Assembly: GCA_947632385.1 (NCBI GenBank)
Contig: CANRPD010000001.1
Location: 1 to 64,000, forward strand
Source of the DNA: an uncultured Clostridia bacterium
GTDB lineage: Bacteria > Bacillota > Clostridia > Oscillospirales > Acutalibacteraceae
Direction: 5' to 3'
Length of the DNA: 64,000 bases
Both the position numbers and the translations under genes were made by a program. Shown in pieces: positions 9,427 through 17,227 of the stretch (its first letter is position 1; each line of letters opens with the position of its first letter). Under the pieces are notes generated by a model. That model searched no databases. It saw only the letters and a list, made by a program, of their open reading frames with translations, and was not told the origin of the DNA.

Positions 9427-10484
9427 GCCAGCGCCTCCCGGCGGTACCCCGCCGCCGTGCAGGTGAAGGCTGCCTCCAGCCCCGGGGTCACCAGCACCCG
9501 ATCGTCCTGGGTGACGAACACCCCGCCGGCCCCAAATGCCGCCAGCAGCTCCGCGCCCCGTTCCGCCCCCAGCACGAAGCACGCCGTGGAAAGCCCGTCG
9601 CTCAGCGCCCCGCTCTCCGCCGTCACCGTCACGGAGACCAGCCCGCTCTCCGCCGGGAACCCGGTGGCGGGGTCCAGCAGGTGGTGATACGTCCGCCCCT
9701 CCTGGGTGAAGGTCTTCTCGTAGCTCCCCGAGGTGGACACGAACCCCTCCGACAGCCGCAGTTCTCCCAGCACGCCGCCCTTGGGGTCCCGGATGGCCAC
9801 CACCCAGGGGGCGCCCCCGGGCTTTTCCCCGAAAAGCCCCACGCTGCCCCCCACGGTGACTACGCCCCGGGTCACCCCCGTTTCCCGGTAGACCGCCGCT
9901 GCGGCGTCACAGGCGGCGCCTTTGCCCACCGCCCCCAGGTCCACCCGGGCACCGGGTGTGTCCAGCCGGGCGGTCCCGGCCGAAAGCACCAGCCCCGCCG
10001 GGTCCGCCGTTTCCAGCGCCTGGGCCAGCTCCCCGGCCTGGGGCACGCGGGGGGACCCATCGAAGTCCCACAACCGGGTCACCGCCCCCAGCGTCACGTC
10101 CAGCGCCCCGCCGGAGGCCGCCCCCACGGCGGCGGCCTGCTCCAGCACCGCAGCCGTCTCCAGGGATAACTCCACCACCTTGCCGGTGCCCGCCGTCTCG
10201 TTGAGCCGGGCGATCTCGCTGTCCGCCACCCGCCAGGAGATACGGTTCTCCAGGGCCGTCACGGCCTGGGCCGCCCGGGCGGCGGCGTCGGGGGCTCCGC
10301 CCCACACCTGCTGCCGCACCTGGGACCCCATGGCGAAGGTGTTGAGCTGGGTCTCCCGGCCACCCATCCAGGCTCGGATCCCCAGCCACAGCCCCGCCAG
10401 CAGGACGCAGGCCCCCAGGCAGAGCCCCCACCGGCGCAGGGAGCTCCCCCGAGAAGAGGCAGATTTTGAGGCGGTGGATTTCAT
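9423..10484 (-). CDS. apbE: FAD:protein FMN transferase (ApbE family)
   Basis: 'FAMGSQVRQQVWG', 'LGAVGKGAACDAAAAVYRETGV', 'VTVGGSVGLFGEKPGGAPWVVAIRDP', 'FVSTSGSYEKTF...YHHLLDPATGFPA'. Start at cat 10482-10484. Confidence 0.95.
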   Translation of the reverse strand: MKSTASKSASSRGSSLRRWGLCLGACVLLAGLWLGIRAWMGGRETQLNTFAMGSQVRQQVWGGAPDAAARAAQAVTALENRISWRVADSEIARLNETAGTGKVVELSLETAAVLEQAAAVGAASGGALDVTLGAVTRLWDFDGSPRVPQAGELAQALETADPAGLVLSAGTARLDTPGARVDLGAVGKGAACDAAAAVYRETGVTRGVVTVGGSVGLFGEKPGGAPWVVAIRDPKGGVLGELRLSEGFVSTSGSYEKTFTQEGRTYHHLLDPATGFPAESGLVSVTVTAESGALSDGLSTACFVLGAERGAELLAAFGAGGVFVTQDDRVLVTPGLEAAFTCTAAGYRREALA

Positions 10485-10499
10485 GGGATCACGCTCCGG

Positions 10500-10946
10500 A
10501 AATATGAACAAATTGTAAATTTTCAAAAATTTTCGAAAAAGTTTCCCTTTCGAGGGAAATTTTACCCCTTTTAAGGGGGGATATATGGGAGGACTTTTTG
10601 TCTGTGCCCAGACGGGCCAAGTCGCGGTCCGTGCCCGGACTGGCCAGTGTCGCAGGCCAGCACCTACTGGAAAAAAGCGAGTAGTCGCGCCCACCGGTTT
10701 CCAGTTTCCGCAAACCTTTCCAGCGAAAACCGCCAACCTGCACGGACCCCGCCAAAATGGCCGGTTTTCCAGCTGCAGACCGCTCAATTGTGCCCCCGAC
10801 CCAGCCGGGACCCAACTTTGCCCCACCGAAAAAAACATCTGGCCCGCCCCGCCCGCCTCCCCCGTCTCGCCGCCTGCCTGCGGCAGGCGCTTTTGCTCCG
10901 CAAAAGGGGGCGCGGGACAAGCCCGGTCCCGCGCCCTGCGAGACGG
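10500..10946. repeat. Composite long repeat element LE-A (AT-rich hairpin block, GC-rich block, four-way junction)
   Basis: Collinear with 60977-61434: both start AATATGAACAAATTGTAAATTTT, share AAGTTTCCCTnnnnAGGGAAAnTTTACCCCTTTTAA...GGGATATATGGGAGGACTTTT, and end with the GTCTCGCCG...GCGAGACGG junction. Confidence 0.8.
10862..10946. repeat. Four-way-junction intergenic element, copy C3
   Basis: Outer CCGTCTCGC/GCGAGACGG; H1 CGCCTGCC-tgc-GGCAGGCG; H2 CTTTTGC-tcc-GCAAAAG; H3 GGGGCGCGGGAC-aagcccg-GTCCCGCGCCCT. Confidence 0.88.
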
Positions 10947-11068
10947 CAGCCGGTGGCCCGGCAGGCCAAGTCGCGGTCCGTGCCCGGACGGGGCAAGTCG
11001 CGGCCCCTGCCGGGGCGGGGCAAGTCGCGCATTGGTTTCTGCAAACCCCAAGAGAGTAGTCGCGCCCG

Positions 11069-11310
11069 TCGATCTGCAAAAGGCGCGAACCCGTCCCCAG
11101 CGGGTCAAAAACCCCTCTGGACGTGCACGAAGGCCGCAAAAACCCCTTCCAAACGGTCCGTGGCCGGACGGGCCAAGTCGCGGGCCAGAGCCTACTGGCC
11201 GAAAATGGGTCGTCGCGCCCGAGAGTCTGCAAAAGGCGCGAACCCGTCCCCAGCGGGTCAAAAGTCCCTCTGAACGTGCACGAAGGCCGCAAAAACCCCT
11301 TCCAAACCTG
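11069..11310. repeat. Direct repeat pair (~90 bp each) in the apbE / cytidylate kinase-like intergenic region
   Basis: tctgcaaaaggcgcgaacccgtccccagcgggtcaaaa..ccctctg.acgtgcacgaaggccgcaaaaaccccttccaaac occurs near 11070 and again near 11228. Confidence 0.85.
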
Positions 11311-11370
11311 CCCGGGGGCAAACACAAAGCAGGAGAGCCGGGGCTCTCCTGCCAACGGGGTGGGCAAGGG

Positions 11371-11988
11371 TCACTTGTCCAGCTTCTGGGCGGCGTCGAT
11401 GACCAGGTCCACGGCGCGCTGCATGCCGAACCGGGTGGTGTCGATGACCAGGTTGTAGTTGTTCACGTCCTCCCAGCGGCGGTTGGTGTAGAAGTTGTAG
11501 TAATTCCCCCGCTGTTTGTCCTTTTTCTGCACGAAATCCGGGGCTTTTTTCCGGTCACACAGCTCCTTGGAGACGATGCGCTCCACCCGGGCGGCCTTGT
11601 CGCCCCGGACGAAGATGGACAGCACGTTGGGGAACTCCCGGAGGATGTAGTCCGCGCAGCGGCCCACGATGACGCAGGGGCCCTTGTTGGCGGCGTTTTT
11701 GATGATCTCCGACTGGACCAGGAACAGCTTGTCGTTCAGCGGCATGTCTCCCACGCCGGAGACCCGGTGGGCGAAGCCGTAGTTGCCCATGACCATGGAG
11801 TACAGCAGGCTGTTGGTGGCCCGCTCGTCCGCGTGGGCAAAGACCTCCTCGGAGAAGCCGCTCTCCTTGGCGGCCATGGCGATGAGCGCCTTGTCGTAGT
11901 AGGGGATCTGCAGGGCCTCGGCCACTTTTTCGCCCAGCTCGTGGCCGCCGCTGCCATACTGACGTGCAATGGTGATGACCGGTAACAT
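11371..11988 (-). CDS. Cytidylate kinase-like family protein
   Basis: MLPVITIARQYGSGGHELGEKVAEALQIPYYDKALIAMAAKESGF... 'VIVGRCADYIL'. Confidence 0.92.
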   Translation of the reverse strand: MLPVITIARQYGSGGHELGEKVAEALQIPYYDKALIAMAAKESGFSEEVFAHADERATNSLLYSMVMGNYGFAHRVSGVGDMPLNDKLFLVQSEIIKNAANKGPCVIVGRCADYILREFPNVLSIFVRGDKAARVERIVSKELCDRKKAPDFVQKKDKQRGNYYNFYTNRRWEDVNNYNLVIDTTRFGMQRAVDLVIDAAQKLDK

Positions 11989-12195
11989 GAAGATTCCTCC
12001 TTGTGTATTGCTTGCCCGGCGGCGGGCCGCCCGGGTTTTTAGTGACGGGACAGGGGAAGCCCAGGGCCCAAAGGCCCCATCTTCCTGGTCCTATTGTACA
12101 CCGGAACGGGGGGATTGTCAAGGTTTTCCGGGGGTTTGGGGCGCCTCCGCCGGGGGGAAAATGCCCCGGGGCGGGGGGCGGGCGCCGGGGGCCCC

Positions 12196-12224
12196 TTGCC
12201 AAGGGGCAAAAAATGGGGTATGAT
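12196..12224 (+). promoter_or_regulatory. Sigma-A-like promoter upstream of the two-component system
   Basis: TTGCCA - 17 nt - TATGAT. Confidence 0.6.
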
Positions 12225-12297
12225 ACACCCGAAAGTCACAGAAAATTCACAAACAGGTGGTACACTGGGCCCAAACGCCGGGCAGAAGGAGGTTGCC

Positions 12298-12981
12298 ATG
12301 TACAGCATTTTGGTGGTGGACGACGAGGAGCGGATCCGGAGCTTGATCCGCAAATACGCCGAGTTCGAGGGGCACCGGGTCACGGAGGCGGCCTCGGGCA
12401 TGGAGGCGGTGGAGCTGTGCCGGGGGGATCCCGGCCGGTTCGACGTGATCGTGATGGACGTGATGATGCCGGAGCTGGACGGGTTCTCCGCGGTGAAGGA
12501 GATCCGGAAGACGTGCACCACCCCGGTGCTGATGCTCTCGGCCCGGGGGGAGGAGTACGACCGGATCCACGGGTTCGAGCTGGGGGTGGACGACTATGTG
12601 GTGAAGCCCTTCTCCCCCAAGGAGCTGATGATGCGCATCGCGGCCATCATGAACCGGGTGCGGCCCCAGCCGGCGGAGGCCCACCGGAACGTGGAGCGCT
12701 TTGAGGGGCTGGTGCTGGACCTGGACGCCCGGATCGTCACGGTGGACGGGGCGCGGACGGAGCTCTCCCCCAAGGAATACGACCTGCTGTGCTACCTGGT
12801 GCGCAACCGGGGCCTGGCCCTGACCCGGGAGATGCTCATCACCAACGTGTGGGGCTATGATTTTTACGGAGACGACCGGACCCTGGACACGCACATCAAG
12901 CTGCTGCGGCGGTCCCTGGGGCCCTACAGCCGGTTCATCGTCACCCTGCGGGGCGTGGGGTACCGGTTCGAGGCGCCGTGA
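12298..12981 (+). CDS. Response regulator transcription factor (OmpR/PhoB type)
   Basis: MYSILVVDDEERIRSLIRKYAEFEGHRV... 'VIVMDVMMPELDGF', 'LSARGEEYDRIHGFELGVDDYVVKPFSPKEL', C-terminal winged helix. Confidence 0.96.
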   Translation: MYSILVVDDEERIRSLIRKYAEFEGHRVTEAASGMEAVELCRGDPGRFDVIVMDVMMPELDGFSAVKEIRKTCTTPVLMLSARGEEYDRIHGFELGVDDYVVKPFSPKELMMRIAAIMNRVRPQPAEAHRNVERFEGLVLDLDARIVTVDGARTELSPKEYDLLCYLVRNRGLALTREMLITNVWGYDFYGDDRTLDTHIKLLRRSLGPYSRFIVTLRGVGYRFEAP

Positions 12982-13003
12982 GGCCGGCGGGAAAGGAACG
13001 GAT

Positions 13004-14518
13004 ATGACGGGAAAAACAGCCCCCCGGCCGGGGAAACGGCCCCGGCGGGGAGCGCCCATCGGGGGACAGATCGCCTTTGGGTTCGGGGTGTTCATCCTGG
13101 TGGTGGCGGCGCTGCTGTGGGGCATGCAGACCGCCCTGCTGGGGCCCATCTACCGGGGGGTGCGGGCGGCCCAGGTGCGCTCGGCCGCGGACACCGTGGA
13201 GCGCAGCCTCCTGTCGGAGGGCCTGGACGACCAGGTGCGGGTGCTCTCCAACGACATGGGGGTGTACATCCTGGTGACGGACCAGCTGGGGCGGATGTAC
13301 TCGGGCTGGAAGCCCACCCGGCGGGAGTATCTGCTGGACAACCTCTCCGGGCGCAGCCAGCTGCGGGACCTGTTCGAGCAGGTGAACCTGCGGGGCGGGG
13401 ACCAGATGACGGAATACACCTCGCCCTACTACTACGGGGACGGCAGCCACCCCCAGGTGCTGCTGTACCTGCGCATCGCTTCGCCGGAACCGGGGGCCTA
13501 CCGGATGATCCTCATCGAGAGCGAGATCACCCCGGTGGACGCCCTGGTGGACACCCTGCGGCTGCAGCTGGCCTGGGTGACCGGCGTGATGGTGGTGCTG
13601 GGGGTGCTGCTGGCGGCGTTCATCGCCCGGAAGATCGCCCGGCCGGTGGCGGCGGTGAACGAGAGCGCCAAGGAGCTGGCCCGGGGGAACTATGACGTGC
13701 GGTTCGCCCGGGGCGGCACCCGGGAGGTGAACGAGCTGGCCCAGACCCTGGACTATGCCGCCCAGGAGCTGACCAAGGTGGAGAGCCTGCGGCGGGAGCT
13801 GCTGGCCAATGTGTCCCACGACCTGCGCACCCCCCTGACCATGATCCGGGGGTATGCCGAGGTGATGCGGGACCTGCCCGGGGAGAACACCCCGGAGAAC
13901 GTGCAGATCATCATCGACGAGACCCAGCGGCTGACGGACCTGGTGAACGACCTGCTGGATCTCTCCCGGCTGGAGGCGGGGGCCGTTGGGCTGGAGCCCA
14001 AGGTCTTTGACCTGACGGCCAGCGTGCGGGCCATTTTGGCCCGGTACGACAAGCTGGCGGATTACAGCTTCCCCTTTGACGCCGGGGAGGAGGCCTATGT
14101 CTATGCGGACGAGCTGAAGATCTCCCAGGTGGTGTACAACCTGGTGAACAACGCGGTGACCTACTGCGGGGCGGACAAGACGGTGTCCCTGCGCCAGGAG
14201 ATGCTGCCCGGCCGGGTGCGCATCCGGGTGCGGGACACGGGGGAGGGCATCCCCCAGGACAAGCTGCAGGACATCTGGGAACGGTACTACAAGGTGGACA
14301 AGGAGCACAAGCGGGCCCAGGTGGGCACCGGGCTGGGGCTGGCCATCGTGAAGGAGATCTTGGACATGCACGGCGGCGCCTACGGCGTGGAGAGCGTTTT
14401 GGGCCAGGGGAGCACGTTCTGGTTCGAATTGCCCCTTGCGCCCGGGGGACAAAATGGGTATAATGGGGAAGAGAGCGGTCCTTCCGGCGGGCAGGCGGCC
14501 GGGGGGACGGAGCAATGA
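13004..14518 (+). CDS. HAMP domain-containing sensor histidine kinase
   Basis: 'LLANVSHDLRTPLTMIRGYAEVMRD', 'NLVNNAVTYCG', 'VRDTGEGIPQDKLQDIWERYYK', 'GTGLGLAIVKEI'. Confidence 0.96.
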   Translation: MTGKTAPRPGKRPRRGAPIGGQIAFGFGVFILVVAALLWGMQTALLGPIYRGVRAAQVRSAADTVERSLLSEGLDDQVRVLSNDMGVYILVTDQLGRMYSGWKPTRREYLLDNLSGRSQLRDLFEQVNLRGGDQMTEYTSPYYYGDGSHPQVLLYLRIASPEPGAYRMILIESEITPVDALVDTLRLQLAWVTGVMVVLGVLLAAFIARKIARPVAAVNESAKELARGNYDVRFARGGTREVNELAQTLDYAAQELTKVESLRRELLANVSHDLRTPLTMIRGYAEVMRDLPGENTPENVQIIIDETQRLTDLVNDLLDLSRLEAGAVGLEPKVFDLTASVRAILARYDKLADYSFPFDAGEEAYVYADELKISQVVYNLVNNAVTYCGADKTVSLRQEMLPGRVRIRVRDTGEGIPQDKLQDIWERYYKVDKEHKRAQVGTGLGLAIVKEILDMHGGAYGVESVLGQGSTFWFELPLAPGGQNGYNGEESGPSGGQAAGGTEQ

Positions 14519-14540
14519 CGAGGAAAAAGGAGAATGAATC

Positions 14541-15374
14541 ATGACAGAAAACTGCACCCATGACTGCTCCTCCTGCGGGGTGAACTGCCCCTCCCGGACG
14601 GCGCAGTCGGAGTTTGCGGCGCCCCTCAATCCCCTGAGCCAGGTGCACAAGGTCATCGGCGTGGTCAGCGGCAAGGGCGGCGTGGGGAAATCCCTGGTGA
14701 CGTCCCTGCTGGCCACCATCCTGCGGCGCAGAGGCACGGACGTGGGCATCCTGGACGCGGACATCACCGGGCCGTCCATCCCCAAGAGCTTTGGGCTGAA
14801 GGAGCGGGTGATGCAGGACGAGAACGGGCTGTATCCCGTGGCCACCAAGACGGGCATCAAGGTGATGAGCGTGAACCTGCTGCTGCCCGAGGAGACCTCG
14901 CCCGTGGTGTGGCGGGGACCGGTGATCGCCGGGGCCATCAAGCAGTTCTGGAGCGACGTGGTGTGGGGGAACGTGGACTATATGTTCGTGGATATGCCGC
15001 CCGGGACCGGCGACGCGCCGCTGACGGTGTTCCAGTCCCTGCCGCTGTCGGGGATCGTCATCGTCACCTCTCCCCAGGAGCTGGTGGGGATGATCGTCAG
15101 CAAGGCCGTGGAGATGGCCAAGCTGATGAACATCCCGGTGCTGGGCCTGGTGGAGAACATGAGCTATTTCAAGTGCCCGAACTGCGGGGAGGAGCTGAAG
15201 GTGTTCGGCGAGAGCCACCTGAGCGACGTGGCCGCCAAGTATGCCCTGCCCGTGCTGGGGCGGATCCCCATCGACCCGCTGCTTGCCTCCGCGGCGGACC
15301 GGGGCATCGTGGAGCTGTTCGAGGGGGACTGGCTGGACGGCGCGGCGGATGTCATCGAGGCGCTGCCGCAGTAA
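14541..15374 (+). CDS. Mrp/NBP35 family ATP-binding protein (Fe-S cluster carrier)
   Basis: 'VIGVVSGKGGVGKSLVTSLLA', 'DADITGPSIPKSFG', 'VDMPPGTGDAPLTV', 'CPNCGEELKVFGE'. Confidence 0.95.
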   Translation: MTENCTHDCSSCGVNCPSRTAQSEFAAPLNPLSQVHKVIGVVSGKGGVGKSLVTSLLATILRRRGTDVGILDADITGPSIPKSFGLKERVMQDENGLYPVATKTGIKVMSVNLLLPEETSPVVWRGPVIAGAIKQFWSDVVWGNVDYMFVDMPPGTGDAPLTVFQSLPLSGIVIVTSPQELVGMIVSKAVEMAKLMNIPVLGLVENMSYFKCPNCGEELKVFGESHLSDVAAKYALPVLGRIPIDPLLASAADRGIVELFEGDWLDGAADVIEALPQ

Positions 15375-15400
15375 ACGAGGACCGAAGAGACGAGAACCAA

Positions 15401-15428
15401 GGGGCGCCCCAGCGGGCGCTCCTTTTTT
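15401..15428 (+). terminator. Rho-independent terminator after the mrp-like gene
   Basis: GGGGCGCCC-cagc-GGGCGCTCC followed by TTTTTT. Confidence 0.8.
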
Positions 15429-15464
15429 GCGTAAAAAATTTTTTAAAAAATTTATAAAAAAGAC

Positions 15465-15493
15465 TTGACAAATTCATAAACCAGCGGTACAAT
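15465..15493 (+). promoter_or_regulatory. Promoter of small protein gene 1
   Basis: TTGACA - 17 nt - TACAAT, with AT-rich UP-like stretch (ttttaaaaaatttataaaaaagac). Confidence 0.85.
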
Positions 15494-15561
15494 ACAGGGG
15501 TCAACCGAGGACAGGCGGGAGGACCCGCCCAGACAGAATGGCAGAAGGAGCGTGAATCACG

Positions 15562-15657
15562 ATGCGCAACAATTCGGTATTTGCCCTGGTGATGCACAAG
15601 GGCGCCAATGCTTTGGAGCGGCTGGCCCAGGTGGCCCTGGCCAAAGGAAGCCTGTAA
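15562..15657 (+). CDS. 31-aa small protein, copy 1 (MRNNSVFALVMHKGANALERLAQVALAKGSL)
   Basis: ATG..TAA with AAGGAG RBS and own promoter. Paralogue at 15772 differs by many synonymous changes and one conservative codon change. Confidence 0.82.
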   Translation: MRNNSVFALVMHKGANALERLAQVALAKGSL

Positions 15658-15692
15658 AGGCGAAAACTCGTTAAAGAATTTATAAAAAACGC

Positions 15693-15721
15693 TTGACAAA
15701 TTCATAAACCAATGGTAGAAT
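15693..15721 (+). promoter_or_regulatory. Promoter of small protein gene 2
   Basis: TTGACA - 17 nt - TAGAAT. Shares CTTGACAAATTCATAAACCA with the first promoter. Confidence 0.85.
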
Positions 15722-15771
15722 GAAGGCGTGAAGCGCGGACAAGTAGACGGAAAAAAGGAGCGTGGATCTCG

Positions 15772-15867
15772 ATGAAAAACAATTCCGTGTTTGCCCTGGT
15801 GATGCACAAGGGCGCAAATGCTTTGGAACGGCTGGCCCAGGTGGCCTTGGCCAAGGGGAGCCTGTAA
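15772..15867 (+). CDS. 31-aa small protein, copy 2 (MKNNSVFALVMHKGANALERLAQVALAKGSL)
   Basis: ATG..TAA, RBS AAAAGGAG, own promoter, paralogue of 15562-15657. Confidence 0.82.
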   Translation: MKNNSVFALVMHKGANALERLAQVALAKGSL

Positions 15868-15902
15868 AATCCGGCGTACTCGATTTCTCATCTTCCCATA
15901 GC

Positions 15903-15931
15903 AGAGAGGGGCGGCTGCGGCCGCCTCTTTC
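15903..15931 (+). terminator. Terminator hairpin after the small protein pair
   Basis: AGAGGGGCGGC-tgcg-GCCGCCTCTTT. Confidence 0.65.
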
Positions 15932-15946
15932 TTCGTTTTGGGGACG

Positions 15947-15975
15947 TTGACGGCCGGGGAGGGGTGTGGTACAAT
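15947..15975 (+). promoter_or_regulatory. Promoter upstream of the Nif3-like gene
   Basis: TTGACG - 17 nt - TACAAT. Confidence 0.65.
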
Positions 15976-16004
15976 GGGACAAACAGACAAAGGCGGTGCG
16001 TCGA

Positions 16005-16844
16005 ATGACGATCCGAGCGATTTTGGAGATGATCGAGGCCCGGCACCCCCGGTTCCAGGCGGGGAACCCCACCTGCGACGGGGTGATCGTGGGGGACGTG
16101 GAGCGGGAATGCACCGGGGTGGCGGTCACCTGCTCCCCTAGCGTGGCGGTGATCCGGGAGGCGGCCCGGCGGGGGTACAACCTGCTGCTGTGCCACGAGC
16201 CCACCTTTTATGACGGCATGGACGAGACGGAGTGGCTGACCGGCGACCCGGTGTATGTGGAGAAGGCCGCGCTGCTGCGGGAGACGGGGATGACGGTGTA
16301 CCGCGACCACGACCACCTGCACAGCGACGTTCCCGACGGGATCTTTTCCCGGGTCACCCGGGCGCTGGGCTGGGAGGACTATCGGGTGGAGAACCCCGAC
16401 CTGCCCGCAGGCTTTTTTGTGCTGCCGCCCACCACGGTGGGGGACATCGCCCGGCGGTACTGTGAGGCGGCGCATATCGACGGGCTGCGGCTGGTGGGGG
16501 ACCCGGAGATGCCGGTGGAGCGGGCGGCGTTTTTGTTCCACTTCAGCGGCGGACCGCTGGACCGGGAGCTGCTGCGCACCGTGGAAAAATGGGACGTGGA
16601 GGTGATCCTCACCGGGGAGACGGTGGACTGGACCGTGGTGGCCTATGTGCAGGACGCCCTGGCCCTAGGCAGGAAGCGGGCGCTGGTGACCCCCGGGCAC
16701 TACAACTGGGAGGAGCCGGGCATGGAGGGGCTGGCCGGGGAGCTGGCACAGGCGCTGGCGGGCCGGGCGCCGGTGGCGTTTCTCCAGTCCGGGAACCAGT
16801 ACCGCTGGGTGGCCGGAGAACGGGAAGGGGAAAAAAGCCCTTGA
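16005..16844 (+). CDS. Nif3-like dinuclear metal center hexameric protein
   Basis: MTIRAILEMIEARHPRF...; 'NLLLCHEPTFYDGMD', 'VYRDHDHLHSD', 'TPGHYNWEEPGMEGLAGEL'. Confidence 0.75.
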   Translation: MTIRAILEMIEARHPRFQAGNPTCDGVIVGDVERECTGVAVTCSPSVAVIREAARRGYNLLLCHEPTFYDGMDETEWLTGDPVYVEKAALLRETGMTVYRDHDHLHSDVPDGIFSRVTRALGWEDYRVENPDLPAGFFVLPPTTVGDIARRYCEAAHIDGLRLVGDPEMPVERAAFLFHFSGGPLDRELLRTVEKWDVEVILTGETVDWTVVAYVQDALALGRKRALVTPGHYNWEEPGMEGLAGELAQALAGRAPVAFLQSGNQYRWVAGEREGEKSP

Positions 16845-16869
16845 CAAACCGGGCGGTTTCGTGTATGAT
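16841..16869 (+). promoter_or_regulatory. Promoter of the T-box transcript
   Basis: TTGACA - 17 nt - TATGAT. Confidence 0.85.
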
Positions 16870-16887
16870 TCTCCCTACAACCGAACA

Positions 16888-17160
16888 GTGAAAGGCTGTG
16901 ACGAAGACGGCGGGGGCCTGCCCGCTGCAGAGAGCCGACGGCGGGTGCGAGTCGGCGGGGCAGGGACCGAAAAAGCCCATCCCTTCCGAGCCGGAGGCCC
17001 GAACCCCCTGGGGGGAAGTAGACGCCTCCCGTGATTGCCGCGTTAGTGCATAGGGCTTGTTGGAGCCCGACAAGGCGGCGCGCAAGCGCAATTTGAGTGG
17101 TACCGCGGATCGACATCGATCCGTCTCAAAGGAATTCCCTTTGGGACGGATCTTTTTTTT
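16888..17160 (+). ncRNA. T-box leader (tRNA-sensing riboswitch) with terminator
   Basis: AGAGAGCC...GGGTGCGAG distal stem I, CCGTGATTGCCGCGTTAG, T-box GAGTGGTACCGCGG (17095-17108), then terminator ATCCGTCTCAAAGG-aatt-CCCTTTGGGACGGATCTTTTTTTT. Confidence 0.93.
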
Positions 17161-17227
17161 GCACCGGGACGCCTTGCGGGGGGAACGCCGGCCGGACACG
17201 GGCCGAATCAGAGAGGAGAGCTGTACC

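Noticed and set aside
9423-11327. N-terminal extension of the ApbE ORF to 634 aa
   Set aside because: Extension runs through repeat elements; a normal ApbE start with signal/TM segment is at 10484.
10489-11367. 292-aa minus-strand ORF in the apbE upstream region
   Set aside because: Composed of repeat DNA with junction hairpins; no RBS or domain. Kept only as a repeat observation.
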